Assembly (NCBI GenBank): GCA_019722365.1
Contig: JADFUC010000758.1
Location: 496,001 to 560,000 of the forward strand
Reading direction: 5' to 3'
Length of the DNA stretch: 64,000 nucleotides
Source: Lithospermum erythrorhizon
Taxonomy: Eukaryota; Streptophyta; Magnoliopsida; Boraginales; Boraginaceae
Numbering within the stretch: position 1 is the first letter of the stretch; the number at the start of each line of letters is the position of its first letter. This document shows, piece after piece, positions 9,206 through 22,147 of the stretch. Below the pieces are notes generated by a model. That model did no database searches. It was not told the DNA's origin and worked only from the letters and a program-made list of their open reading frames with translations. Made by a program: the position numbers and the translations under genes.

Positions 9206-12200
9206 ATAAATAGCAATAATATATTAAAAATCCAAATAATTACACAAGAAAAGTTACAATTAATGAAATCAAATATGTAATTAAACTTTTTATTTATTTC
9301 ACTTTTATTCAGATTTATCTAATGTAAACATTCAAAATAAATAAAAGAAAATTACAAAAGTTTAATACTTATATATAATACAAATATACTAAAACTTTAG
9401 TAAAAAATATGATATTTATCAATTTTCCTAAAAACAAATTTATTTCAAATTTTCTTATTTATTTATTAAATTTATTTGTTTCATATTGTTTAGGATAAAG
9501 CCTTAATATTTAAGACATCTACATACATAATAAAAATATTAGCTTTAAAATCATGACAATCACTTCTCAACTATATTATAAAATTAAGGTTAAAATAATA
9601 ATATTTTTGAATTAAATATTTAAACATAGACAAAAAATAGTCTTAAGATTATACCTCTATTGAATGTTTTTTTATATATGAAACTCCAACCTAATAGTAT
9701 ATTCAATTGTTTTTTCAATAAGTGATGTGCGAAAAGAAAAGAAAGAAAGAAGATTGATAAAAGGGAAGGAGGTGGGGTTTGTGTAGTGATACTAGTGTCA
9801 CGTGAGGATACTTTATGCTTATGGAGGCAAATGAAATGATAATAAAAATGATTTATACATTTATTATTTATACTTTGGGATATGGCCCACTCATTTTTCA
9901 TAAAACTACATTCACACAATCAAAATATGTTCACACAAAAATTCGTAACTTTACATCATCATAATTTCAAAACACATCATATATCATAATATCAATTATT
10001 TTTATTAACACGTCATCATAGTTTAACAACATAGCAAACATTCACCTAAATAAAGTTATTACATGCTAATATTCAATATTATAAAATTCATCCATATGGA
10101 ATATATGAAAAACAAAGATAAATTCAAGTGATATTACCTAAATCAAAAGCCAAGGTTCAAACAACAAAAAAATTCTACCAACTTGTGGTTTCAAAATCCA
10201 AGAAATATAGTAATTTAGAACCTTTTTTTGCATACCAAACGAAGCTTTCAAGAATTGAACGGTCTAAAGACCAAAAGCCAGACGTTTCATCAGTTATTCT
10301 TTTTCAGCTCCTCCTGGTTTTACATATAGAAAAATAAAACTTGGTAGAACAAAAAATTGCTCTGCGTTTCTTGCTTTTGTTTGTTTTATTGGTGATAGTA
10401 CTGCTCGTCTGAATAATATTAAGTGTTAATTCTAACAAAATATCTTTTATAAATTCCTGGTCCTATTAGATGACAACTCATATGATAATCTAGCTTAATA
10501 AGAATCATTAATATCCTCATATAATATTGCTCAATTATATATATTGTGATTAAGTGGACAGTGACAATGAACGAAATGTCAATATAAAATAACGTGGAAG
10601 CACTAGTACGGTAGTACCATTAACAAGGTCAACTTTCTATAATTTCATAGTTCATGCCTTCAATGAGTTAATAATCATACTTATAAGTGGAAAATATTCC
10701 AAATACATCTATTATTATTTTTTTATCCGTTTTTATACTCTCTACTTGTTCTTACTTTGTTAAGATATCAGTATTATTCTTAGTATTGGATTTCATACAC
10801 TTTGTATGTCATTTGTAATTTATTTATTTTGTAAATTGTAATTAAACCCTTGAGAGACATGTTTGAACTCTTTTTTTTTTATGTAATATAAGTTTTACAA
10901 ATTTTTTGGGCTGACATTCAAAATAATTCAAGACTTGTATGATTTTCGAAAATGAAAATGTTGTAAATTATTAAAATATCCAATGTTGGTAGGGTGCTCC
11001 CAAATCTCCTAAAAATTTCTTATTCATATCTTGCCAATCCTTGTGATTCATGATTTTGAAAAATTACCTATGTCCAATTTGTGAAAAGAAGACATCAATA
11101 ATGATAATATGTTTGAATTTTTAAAAGTATTTAAATTTTTGTATTTAGATACGCATCATACATGTTCTAAGTCACTGAGATCATTTAAATTCGGAACTCC
11201 GCCTGACACGAGAGTAAGTAGGCTTCTTTCATTGGGGAGACCAAATAAAACGAAAAAATGAAAATGATATGATGGAACCAAGATGTTATATAAGAGATGA
11301 ATGAGTTGATACCAAATAGATAAAAGAAAATATATAAAAATAAGAGAGACGAAAATCGTTTTTTTTCTGTGAAAACATGAATAGTTACTGATATTATTAT
11401 TATTTTTTTAAAAAAATATTAGGAGATGATAATTTATTTCTTTTTTGTCACTTAGTTCTCCCGATTATGGTGTGACCCGACGTATGGATGCTCCACTTTT
11501 CAGACAGCTAAAGAAGATCAAGCCGTGCCCGGCTTTAAAGTTGTGGTTCTTTCATGTCTATTTCCTAATAAGTAAGGCAATGATGTGAACCCCTTTTGTT
11601 TTATTATTCTGCCCATTGCCCACCAAATCAATGGAAATTTGTTATCCTTTAGTTTATTGTGTTAGGATCTTGTTCAACTATTTTATAACTTAGGGAGATT
11701 AGGATCCTTTAGGTATAATTGTATAAACATAGTTATTCTGCAATTGGTTGAACATGTTTACTTGTACTCCCTTGATTATTTTGATTAGTAGTTAGCCATT
11801 ACATCAGACTGGTTATTCAACAATTATTATACTCCGTATCATATAATAATGTTGCGAGTCGGAATTAGGTTCTTAAGCATGATACTCGGAACATACTACA
11901 TAATAATTAGGCAACCATTAGATTGAGAATAATTATGATTTATGAGCTACATTTATGCACAGGAGTACATGACTTGTTCATTCTTGAGACTTAGTTCAAC
12001 TGCCATGAACTTCTATAATCTCTTATTCAATCCATAAAAAAACTGCAAGTGATATCATTATGGAGTACATGCAAATTGAAGAGTGGTGCAGAAAATTACA
12101 AATGCAGAATGGAATTGCAGATATATCTTAGTGAGTTAGAAAAACTAAATTGTAATAAAAACTGCAATATATAAGCAATCTGAATACTAAACTTATTCAT

Positions 12201-12475
12201 AGTTAACAATGAAAATTAAAGTTGACTATCTAGATAATTGAAGACTACTAAAATATACTATTGAGATAAGCTGGAAGACTATGTTCACTAATGGTACTGT
12301 AAGTGTAATCAAGCTACTTAATATTCTCAGCTCTGTTCACTAACTGAAGACTATGTTAATGATACTGCAATATATAAGCAATCTGAATACTCAACTGGAA
12401 GACTATGTTCACTAATTGAAGACTATGTTCACTAATGGTACTGCAATATATAAGCAATCTGAATGCTCAGCTCTG
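9206..12475. other. AT-rich intergenic DNA
   Basis: About 3.3 kb without a convincing gene. It holds the second half of a diverged direct repeat at 10421-10560. The open frame at 10128-10337 has no recognisable motif. The last 200 bases are a short-period repeat next to the YSL stop codon. Confidence 0.6.
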
Positions 12476-12478
12476 TTA
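12150..12478. repeat. Degenerate repeat cluster at the YSL stop codon and 3' UTR
   Basis: Units containing GAAGACTATGTTCACTAATG, then ACTGCAATATATAAGCAATC and CTCAGCTCTGTT, recur at about 12155-12190, 12270-12300, 12345-12395 and 12400-12478 with insertions and deletions between them. The final copy includes the YSL stop codon at 12476-12478. Confidence 0.75.
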
Positions 12479-14910
12479 ATGATGGAGGAACTTATCCACC
12501 TTGACATAATCAGAAGCTGACAGAAAATTCATGCAGATTGGAGGGTTGACATTTGCCAAAGAAAGAATTGCAGCAGGAATACCCCATAAAGAGTCTCCAC
12601 AGATCATCCCAGATGCCACGGCCGGAGCGAATTCCTCAGCCTGTTTCTTGTTGATCCTCTGCCACAGAAACAAGATCAAGCTTCCAATGCACATGTCTAT
12701 TGTGAAATATCCACCTAAGTAGAAAGGAATGGCCATACACATTGGACTAGGTATGAATCTATGGATTCTATATTTCGTTTCGTATTTCTTCAAGAGCACT
12801 GTCAAAAGGTTGACAGCAATGGAGAAGGCAAAACATCCAATTGCAAGTTTGAGGCAATTCTTGGGTAATGAAGAGAACCCCTCTACTCCAAGAAGAGCGA
12901 TGCCTCGATACATGACTGCGAATGGTGCTGGATATGAGCCCGTTGGATCCCCAACGCTGTATGCTTTGTTGAAGAACCAAAAGACAAGAGGCGATATGAC
13001 ACATCCGAGACCAGTCCCCAACAGTTGGCTGAAGAACATGGAGCGAGGGGAGGCGAGAGTTAAGTAGCCTGTCTTGAAATCTTGCATTAAATCAGAAGCT
13101 GTTGATACAATGTTCATCATCACACCACAGGCAGCGAGACCAGCAACAATTCCACCATGCTCCAGGCCTACCCAAGCGCTGAAGACTAAGATTGCAATTT
13201 TTCCGTAGTTGGAGGCAAGAGACCAGTCTGTAAGACCACAACCATAGGCATTGCAGAAGGCCATCACTGGAGCAATCAGATAGGCGACGAATATGTGGTA
13301 CCACTTGATTCTGTAACTGAAAATAATAGGCACACAGATAATTGATATGATTGCTAAAACAACATAGCCAACAAGAGCCCATAGATTTGGGATGGAGTCC
13401 TTCAAGAAGTACTCGGTCCTCATTTTCTCATCAAACTTGGAAACCTTAACATCTGAAGACTCGTTCAAATCGTCCTTGTCGTTTGAGATGGCATGTGATG
13501 TTTCCTTCTTATTTCTCACCTCTGCTATCAGACCAAGTATTGTCACAATTGTCATATAAACAAATTGGAAGAGACCATCACCAAGAATCATAGCTATGGC
13601 CAGAAAAACCTGTCAAGATAAAATAGAAGCAAACATTAAAATTTGGATTAAAAAATTCTGTTAACATAATTAAGTACTGTATAATTTTTCTTCAACATTG
13701 ACGCTTGAAATTAGGACATCATCAAACCTTGTATCCTTGGAGTCCATGAAGACTTGAGGTTGGCAAATTACTAGGATACCAGTGGCCTTTCTTCGACTCG
13801 ACCCAAGGCCACATTATACCCCATGAAACAATTGCTCCAATAAGCAAAGAAATATTGACCATGTAAGGACATATAATCCCAATACCAACATAAGTAGATG
13901 AGAAATCAAAATAGAACTTCTGAGCATAAGCTTTGAGACCAAATGTTGGGAAGGAAGCAAACCCACAATTATCACCAGCAGTGAAAAACCATTGGAAGAA
14001 TGAGAATATGAAACTGAAGCTGAAGGACTTGAATAATGCACCAACTTGTTTCTTTGCCAATTTTTCGCCTTTAGGAGTGTGGAAACTGTTGATGAGATAT
14101 GCAGTGGCAGTACCACTAGGATATGTCAGCTTGTATTTCAAGATCATCATCTTCCTCAAAGGCATAATCGAGAATAGTCCGACGAAGCTCACAGCAAACA
14201 AGAATCCCATCATCCATGGAAGACTAAGCTTCTTGATGTTTATCGGTAAATTCCCTGAATCTGCTTGAGATGCAACAATGCCACTCATGCCTAACAAATA
14301 ACTTGCAGTTCCACCTGATAAATTATTACCAAAAGAAGTATATGTAAGATTTAATCTTTTAAACTATAGAGTTATACTTTTTTTGTGATAAACAATCTAT
14401 GCATGCAAGCATATTACAACATTAAATCAACAAACACTACTAATAATTGAAACATCAATTAACAAATTTTTAAAAACATAATCATATAGTTTAACAGATT
14501 AAAACAAAAATATATTTATGATCAAGAAAATGAGGTGTGAACATACTGCTAAACGCGATGCCAGCGGAAGCAACAACACAGGTTTGGATGACTGTGTTTT
14601 CTTGCCTAGTGAATGGCTGCTTAAGCAAACCGAATTTGTTGAGCAAGCCAGAATATGCTTTGAGAATAGCAAATCCCAACAATCCAGCAGCAACATTGAG
14701 AGAAGGTATAACACCAGTAGTGAGATTAAGCTTCATGACAATGAAAGTGAAAACAACACTAAGGATAATGCTTGTGACAATAGCCCTCAATGTTATTTGT
14801 TTATTCCAATCAGGAACATCAACTTTCTTGAAATTATTCTCCATGGACTCGTTTACGTCATCGAAATCGTCATCCTGTCGCCCCCTCTCAGAATCTAGAG
14901 AAGAAGACAT
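12476..14910 (-). CDS. Yellow stripe-like (YSL) oligopeptide transporter
   Basis: Three exons: 14910-14547, 14314-13728 and 13609-12476, with closing phases and 694 residues, the usual YSL length. It is an OPT-family polytopic membrane protein. YSL proteins move metal-nicotianamine complexes across the plasma or vacuolar membrane by proton symport. Visible hallmarks are [59 protein letters not shown] and [18 protein letters not shown] in the N-terminal half. [20 protein letters not shown] lies near the C-terminus. A charged cytosolic loop (about residues 340-375) follows the first membrane block. By remembered sequence it is nearest the YSL5/7/8 type rather than the YSL1/2/3 type; the substrate cannot be read from sequence. 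The C-terminus lies inside a local repeat. Confidence 0.95.
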
Positions 14911-15367
14911 TGTTATCTACTTATCCTACTAGTTTAATCCGACCCTTTCTTGAATTTTCAGATATCTCCACCAAAGAGAAAAGTAATCTCGAAAAAGTAG
15001 AGTTGTGATTTTTGTGAAGGATGTGTTGCATATTTATAGAGTATTTTAGATAAGAAATTGTATTGGATCAGGAAAACCAACATAGAGTCAAATTCCAGCT
15101 AATCCTGGAATGAATAGGATTTCTTTTAGCAAAAAAGAATCTTAGGAAAATAAACGAACATGCAAAAGATTTGATAGTCTAATAACACGGAAAGTAATAA
15201 CGTAGCAAGTAGCAACTTAGGAAACCAATAGCCAATAGCATAAACAACTTCATAAATCAAAATTTAACTAAATTTCGGTGTTAATAACCAAATTACAATA
15301 ATTGCCTGAAAATATAGAATGGTGCTACATAATTTAGTCCATTAACTAGGCAAACAAAATTATAACA

Positions 15368-15438
15368 ATTGTAATATTGCATGAAAATATAGAATGCTAT
15401 AACAATTGTAATATTGCATGAAAATATAGAATGCTGTA
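15368..15438. repeat. Tandem duplication, unit about 38 bp
   Basis: The segment ATTGTAATATTGCATGAAAA, continuing TATAGAATGCTATAAC, occurs twice in direct succession with a single base difference near the end. A third partial match (CCTGAAAATATAGAATGGTG) sits at about 15304. Confidence 0.85.
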
Positions 15439-16562
15439 ACTTGAAACCTTTAGTCCATCTACTACGTCATCTAACATGAAAAGATTATTTATTATTAAAA
15501 CATGTATATGGATATTATGATGTCCAATGGATTTTATAAATTCCAATGTGTACAGTGAGCATGCATAATTATATATGCTTAAATAGTTAGATATGAGGTA
15601 ATTATTGATAATTAAATTGCTCACCCGTCACTTTTATCTTGCTTGAGATGTTTATACACTTTCTACACTATTTGACAAAAATATATTGATGGACGGAGTC
15701 GTTCCTATACAATGGAAGTTGGGAAATATTAGTTATTAAGACCTCAAAAGTTATTACGTTCGACTACCAAATAAAAAAATATGGCAAAATGGAGGGACTT
15801 ATTCATAAAAAGACGTAACAATACTACTCGAACCTTCAATCATTTATATACATATCATATAAAAGTAGGAATGTCTTAATGGTATCTTTTCCATTTTACT
15901 GTCAATCTTATTTTGCGCTTGATATATGTTGTATTTATGAATTATTTTTATATAGTGTGGTTATTATTAATTATTTATTTGAATTAATTTGCTTATTAGT
16001 GGATCTTAATGATCCTTGTATTAATACTCTCCGCGCTCAATTCTTACAATTACATGATATTAATGCACAAATAATTTTCAAATTATATTAATTTAAAATT
16101 ATTACTATAATATATAATTTCTATTATCTACATTGTAATATAAAATCAAAATATGCACCATTTAAATTAAAAAAATTATGAGTTTATATATTTTTGAAAA
16201 TCTATAGTCTATTTACAAAAAAAGTATATATACGTTATAGTATTTTAAACATTATATATAAGTCATATTTGAAGTTAAACTACGTAGTTAGAAATAATTT
16301 CGATATATTTATGATAATAGCTATGTCTTACTATGTCTTAGCAAAAGAAAAATTATAACCATAAGTATAATATAATGATATTCAAAATAAATATAAATTT
16401 TGTTCGATTAATAATTTTAAAAAGTAATAGAGTTTCAATAAGTATTAAAATAAGTTTCTTTATTTGAAGCCAAATAATTATATAAATCATAAGTAAAGAA
16501 AAATATAAACTAAATTCATTAAATTTTAGTGAAATTGAAAGTTTAGATTACATTAATATTTC

Positions 16563-16634
16563 AGATAAATTAGATGACATTACTAATGACTTTAATCAGG
16601 ATAAATTAGATGACATTACTAATGACTTTAATCA
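16563..16634. repeat. Perfect 36-bp tandem duplication
   Basis: The unit starting GATAAATTAGATGACATTAC and ending GACTTTAATCAG is present twice back to back without differences, so the duplication is recent or is an assembly artefact. Confidence 0.9.
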
Positions 16635-16837
16635 GGACTCTTTACAATTTTTGGCATAAATAAATTATAATTTTTTTTTTTCATTTTGGAGGTATATTGA
16701 ACTACAGTTTCTTTAGAAGTATATTATCCTATATTTTTATTATTATAAAAAAGTGATATGAGTTTGTGTATTCTAACATATTTAATCATTTATTACAAAA
16801 AAATATAAGATTGATAGTTATTCATAAATACTAACTA

Positions 16838-17110
16838 CCTCCATCCCTAAAATATTTACGAGTTTGTCTTTTCATGGTAAAAAATTAACAAACTTTACAA
16901 TCTTGATTGACATCCAAAATTTTGATTTGAATCAAAATTACCAACTTAATAGTAAAGTATGTTTAAAATATTACATATTGAAGCCATATTTTCCTAACAA
17001 ATACAAAACAGGTAAAAGTTAGTTGAGTTCAAAATTAGAAATATATTATTTGTTGAATGTATGTACTTGAGATGAAGTTAATTATAAGAAAATAAATATG
17101 CCAAAATTGA
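16838..17110. mobile_element. Relic MITE related to the one at 40844
   Basis: The left end CCATCCCTAAAATATTTACG and the inner block GATTTGAATCAAAATTACCA match the MITE at 40844-41107 at the same spacing. A right terminal repeat is not clear, so the boundary is approximate. Confidence 0.45.
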
Positions 17111-20035
17111 ATAATTAAAATAGATAATAAAATTTATGTAATTTTACTTTGAGTGTACTAATAAAACTCATTAAATTTTCTTTAAATTGTAAAAGTTAAA
17201 AGGTCTCTTGACCGTTATGACTCGTTATTTCAAATATTAGGAGTTACGAAATAACTCTTTATCCTTTTCGTTATTCCTTGATAGCATATAACATTACTTC
17301 TTAATTGTATTATGAATATACAAATGAGTATTACTTTTATATTTGGGTTAGAGGATATGATGTATTAGTTAACAATCAATTAAATTTTTCTCTCTTATGA
17401 TTTATAATTTATTTTTTATACTTTAATATGTTTAATATAGATGTTAAACCTCACAAAAATATTTAAAAAATAAATTTCAATTTTGTTTTCACTAAAAGTG
17501 TGAATGTGTTAGTGTTTCTTTTATTTTTTGTTAAGATAATATTACCCCTTTCCCTTAAACTTAATTAGTTTCATCTTATTATTAATTACCTAGTTATTGC
17601 ACCATTATACTCCCATATTGTATTGCAAATTAATTACATAATTTACATAATTATGATAAATTAAATATAATTAATAAGGTATTATGGAGTTACATGCATT
17701 TTATCATTTAATAAATTTTTTATACTTAAGAATGAAATAGAATTAAGAATATATATCGTAGGCGTTATGAAGTTTTATGTAAATGATTAAATAGAATTAA
17801 GAAATTATCATGACAGTTACATGAATTTTATCATTGATGCACATATAAATATATGCAAAAATTTTACTTTGGAACAAAAGATACATAATATGTTAATATA
17901 AAATAATTAAAATATTACATTTTATCATTAGTTTAATTTTTATGTAAGCGTTAAACAAAATTAAGAAGGTATCATAAAAGTTACATGAATTTTATGTAAA
18001 TGATTAAGTAAATTAAAAGTATCACAGGAGTTACATGAATTTTCATTGAAGCACGTATGAATATATGCAAATATTTTACTTTAGAAAAAAAATTAATATT
18101 TTAATATAAAATAATTAAAATAATAATAAAAAATATTATATTTTACTACCAATAAAAATCATTAAAAAATCAATTAAGTAAAATTAGCAAAGGTATCATC
18201 AGTCACGCTGACTTTTATAATTTCTCTAATTTTTATCTAAGCTAATATTGAAACACATATGAATATAAAATACTTGAACATGCAAAAAAAATCATGTTGT
18301 AACTTTTAAGCCGAACAATACATCTTTGATTATATATACATTAAAACAAAATATATGACTAAATATATTTTTATAATATAATACATCCATACAATTTCGA
18401 TTTGAATCGATGTAGTGAAATACAATAATGTATTTATGTATTATTTACGCTAAAAACTAATAATTAAATAATTAAAATTTATAATTGTATTTATGTATTT
18501 ACATCATTATAATTATAACTCATTAAAATTCTTCAAAAGTTCACGTTAGTCTCGTTGTTTACCATTTAAGAGTTACATATCATTTTCTCATATAAATAAC
18601 AATTATTTTATAGTAGTTATTACATAATTTCAACACCATACCCTCAATACTAAATAATGACATTAACTTTTATTCATTTTAGGAGTTTATATGATTGGAT
18701 ATTTATGAAATTTATATAAATTTGGCTCCTTAAAGGTCAAAATATTATTACAGTGAGTAAAGAGCGTCGAAGAAACGATGATATTTATGCTAATTTAACT
18801 CTTGCTATATATTTCCAACCATTAATTATTTTTTAGGTAATTTTCTCGAATACCGTTTTATATTCTTTGGATTAGTGTTTTTTATTAGTTTGATCGAATT
18901 ATATTATCGATTAGTTATTGTTCTATTAAAAAATCCAGAATCTAAATATTAATCATAGTATGATGTATTTACATTTGATTTTTGTTATACTAAGATTTAA
19001 CATTGATGTTGTTGTATTATGATTGATACTGACAAGTTGAATACAAATATAAATAATGCATCTTTTTCAAATCAATTCAAAGAATATTATATATATAACT
19101 TAACTATGTATAAGTGATCAAGTTAAACAATATTCTTTACCCGAACATAAAATGGATGCTAAAATTATTATGAAATTTTCTATTCATTTGTTAATATCTA
19201 TGTCTTTATTATATAACATGATAGAAGTAAATATAGATATAACTCATTAAAATCATTACTAAAAATTCCTAATATCATATTTTCATAACAAATTTATAAA
19301 TGATGATTGTTTTTACATTAAACTATATTTACTCTCTTTGATAATGAAATATCAAGCGATTATGTTCAAAGATTATTCAAACATTAATTTTCCATCAAAT
19401 TAGAAACAAATTCAATTGGTTGTCGAGACCTCTTCGTAGTAGTGAAATATTTGAAATGGTTTGTAAATTATTCTGACATCGATAAAGTTGATTTATTTAA
19501 AAACATATGGATTGCGCTGTTATTAGAAAAATAAATAATAATAAATCTCAATATATATGGTGGAAGCATTTCAAAATTATATATAAGGCAAAGTACTTAA
19601 ATATTACAAATAATAAAAGTAAGGCTGAAAAAATAAAGTGAATAAATAATAATGGCTTGTAGTAGTGTTAAAATTTTGAAATAAATTAAAGAGAATATGA
19701 AAACTCTTATATTATTTGAAATTTATTATTTTATATTTAATGGGCGTCGATAATTTAAGTTAATTTTTTCATATTTGGAAGTATTCAATAAAAAAATTAA
19801 TATAAAAATCGTCTATTTTTACATTAAAGCTGATTGTCTAAGCGCCTTGGCCAGGTAATATCTTACTAATAATAATGAAATCCTTTGATTAATAGTTAAT
19901 TCAAGGTGTGTTATTTAATTTCTCTTTGATTATATATGGCATTTATGTCCTGAAAACATCCGAACCTTAGCCATTCCCCTTCTTGAATAGGTTATTATAG
20001 CCCTTCCACCTTCTCTTATTACAATCATAGAGTAG

Positions 20036-20042
20036 TATAAAT
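20036..20042 (+). promoter_or_regulatory. TATA box of the EC1 gene
   Basis: TATAAAT lies 74 bases upstream of the EC1 start codon, a spacing that leaves a leader of about 45 bases, typical for plants. Confidence 0.65.
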
Positions 20043-20115
20043 CAATGCTCAACAATTCCTCATAACCATATCACTCGCAACACAAAAATCCACAAAAAAT
20101 CACCAAATTGATACA

Positions 20116-20547
20116 ATGGCATATTCTTTGAAGCTAGTTCTTGCCATGCAAATAATCCTTGCCATGTTTGCATCATCAATTCCTACTCCTTTCAATCAAG
20201 AATCAACTCTTTTGGAGCGTCTCAAATTGGACATCAAAGAAGGAGAAGAAGGGGGTTCATCAACTTGTTGGGACTCAATGTTTGAGTTGAAATCATGCAC
20301 TGGTGAAGTAGTCCTCTTTTTTCTCAATGGTGAAACTTATCTTGGACCAAGTTGTTGCTCTGCCATAAGGACTATTGAACATCATTGTTGGCCTTCAATG
20401 CTTGGCACGCTAGGCTATACTTCTGAAGAAGAAGGCATCCTTCGCGGCTACTGCGATGACTCTGAACCTGGCCCCGGCACCACCATTATCCCTCATCAGC
20501 CAACTTCCCCTCCTCCGAATGCCACTGCAACCCCTGCCAATGAATAA
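20116..20547 (+). CDS. Egg cell-secreted protein EC1 (prolamin-like domain)
   Basis: A single-exon gene of 143 residues. Residues 1-22 form a secretion signal (MAYSLKLVLAMQIILAMFAS). The mature part has six cysteines at 51, 61, 80, 81, 91 and 113, with the EC1 pattern of a CW pair, a CC pair and a second CW. Conserved signature segments include ELKSCTGEVVLFFLNGETYL and GPSCCSAIRTIEHHCWPSML. In Arabidopsis, EC1 peptides are stored in egg-cell vesicles and released on sperm arrival to prompt sperm HAP2 relocalisation and gamete fusion. The C-terminal 30 residues are rich in proline and threonine, low-complexity and unlikely to be structured. Expression is expected only in the egg cell. A TATA box sits 74 bases upstream of the ATG. 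Neighbours give no functional hint. Confidence 0.93.
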   Translation: MAYSLKLVLAMQIILAMFASSIPTPFNQESTLLERLKLDIKEGEEGGSSTCWDSMFELKSCTGEVVLFFLNGETYLGPSCCSAIRTIEHHCWPSMLGTLGYTSEEEGILRGYCDDSEPGPGTTIIPHQPTSPPPNATATPANE

Positions 20548-21144
20548 GGCTACTACTTATTAGCTTAAATTGGACTTCATAATATTAATAATAATAGTAT
20601 TGACATGTACTTATATTTTTAAGAATAATGAAGGTACGTTTTGATCATTGAATCAATTATATGCTTGCATGATGTGATGATGGCATGTACTATAAGTTTA
20701 TACTCCATGTCACATTACACAACATATCTTATATACACAAAATCTTGGATAATGAATATTGAATTGAACTAGACTGTTTGCTAATTAAATCTCCATTGAC
20801 GATCACCACAAATGAATTATGTCAGATTGATCTCAATGGAGTCAAAACTACACTTGATGGCTATATCCCGACTTGTGATGACAAATTTTTTGATGCTCCA
20901 ACCTATTACCTATTACTCACACTTCATTCATTTGTTGAGACTATCTTTACGGGATTTATCTTTTTAACAAAAAATTCTCTTAGGAATCGAACCATAATGT
21001 TCATATTATCATTGATGGATTGTTTTTACAGGTTTCGTTTAAGCATTATGACGAACTTATAATTTTGATCATTGAAAAATAAATTAAAGTAAACAAACAT
21101 TTTAGAGTTGGTTGAAAATTGCCATCTGCCTCCAACTTCTATGT
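20548..21144. other. EC1 3' flank
   Basis: 3' UTR of EC1 and intergenic DNA up to the tRNA gene. The open frame at 20778-21062 starts without an ATG and has no recognisable motif, so it is not called. Confidence 0.5.
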
Positions 21145-21226
21145 GTCGCTTTGGCCGAGTGGTTAAGGCGTGTGCCTGCTAAGTACATGGGGTTTCCCCG
21201 CGAGAGTTCGAATCTCTCAGGCGACG
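21145..21226 (+). tRNA. tRNA-Ser (anticodon GCU)
   Basis: An 82-nt tRNA gene. The acceptor stem GTCGCTT pairs with AGGCGAC (one G-U pair) and is followed by the G discriminator expected for serine. The D-arm A box is TGGCCGAGTGGTTAAGGCG. The anticodon GCT at 21178-21180 sits in the loop CTGCTAA and reads AGC and AGU codons. The long class-II variable arm around TGGGGTTTCCCCG is a serine hallmark. The T arm contains GAGTTCGAATCTC, the B box. No intron and no encoded CCA, as in nuclear tRNA genes. Confidence 0.96.
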
Positions 21227-21240
21227 TCTCTTTTTCTTTT
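21227..21240 (+). terminator. RNA polymerase III terminator of the tRNA gene
   Basis: A run of five T residues at 21231-21235, followed by four more after one C, directly after the tRNA gene. This is the standard Pol III stop signal. Confidence 0.85.
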
Positions 21241-21307
21241 CAAAATACAACATTTTTGGGCTCTATGGCCATTTGAAAGTTTCTCTTTTTTTATGATTTG
21301 TAGCGAG

Positions 21308-22147
21308 TAGGATGTTTTCGGTTCGATCGGTTTTTTTCGATTTTTTTTGTGTGAAATCGATTCTATTATTTTTTAAACACACAAACTATTTCGGTTTGAA
21401 ATAACTTCGATTTGAATCGGTTCGGTTGATGTCAATTTTCATGCTAAGTCGGTTCGGTTCGGTCGGTTTTTCGGTTTTATAACAATAATATAATACTATC
21501 GCCATAAAAGATTGTAGCGTTTGATTTTAATGGAGTTGAAACTACCCGATTTTTGAATTGAATAAGAAACTTTTTAATATGTTACATATTTGTTTCAAAA
21601 GATGTATCGATATGAATTTTGACATACTTTCTTTATTAAGCTTAATTTGAAATAAATTGTATTTGGTGAATGTTTGGAAGTATGTCTTAGTAATCAATGT
21701 TATTATCGTGATTCAATACATACACAAAATGCATGATATATTATTGTAATAAATCGTTCCCGGACGATTTAGCACTAGCAGTTAATAGCAATTGTTACTG
21801 ACAGCATACTTGATAATAGTTACTTCTCTCAAACAAAATTCACTAACGATAATAGATATAGCTCTCAAAATAGAGTACTCATGATTCAAGCTAAAATAGT
21901 TTCGAGGCTAAAAATAATAGCAAATATAAATATTTTAAAATATATATATATACACTTGGATTCGGATTCGGTTCGGATTCGATTGGTTTAGGTTTACATG
22001 ACTAAAGAGCAAGAGCAAACTAATTCTCGGTTTGATTTTATTTTTTCTGATTTCGATTGATTAGACTTTTTCAGCCGAATCGGTAAATTTCGGTTCGATT
22101 CGATTCGTTTGATCGGTTTCGATTGGGCAGGCCAAACAACATCCTAA
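21308..22147. mobile_element. Probable non-autonomous hAT-like relic
   Basis: The segment opens with TAGGATGTTTTCGGTTCGAT and closes with CCAAACAACATCCTA, so its ends are short inverted repeats of TAGGATGTT. Both flanks are filled with CGGTTCGGTT-type motifs, a pattern often seen near the ends of plant hAT-type elements. The flanking octamers GTAGCGAG and ATAGTTAG match at only 5 of 8 positions, so the target duplication is decayed or mis-placed. There is no transposase frame. Confidence 0.45.

Larger units (their letters stand above)
14911..20035. other. Large AT-rich repeat zone
   Basis: About 5 kb without a gene, apart from the YSL promoter at its left. It holds two short tandem duplications (near 15365 and 16563), a probable relic MITE at 16838-17110 and diverged duplicates at about 17760-18100. 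The open frame at 15879-16091 has no recognisable motif. I see no rRNA, tRNA or intact transposon gene here. Confidence 0.6.

Noticed and set aside
10128..10337. 69-residue plus-strand frame
   Set aside because: No conserved motif and no ATG with a promoter context; composition matches the surrounding non-coding DNA.
12150..12478. CRISPR-like array of spaced repeats
   Set aside because: Units are diverged, spacers irregular, and the host is a plant nuclear genome.
14518..14932. Two overlapping plus-strand frames opposite YSL exon 1
   Set aside because: They are shadows of a conserved membrane-protein exon; neither has a recognisable motif or splice context.
20778..21062. 94-residue plus-strand frame downstream of EC1
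   Set aside because: No ATG start, no family match, no neighbouring promoter signal; chance frame in AT-rich DNA.
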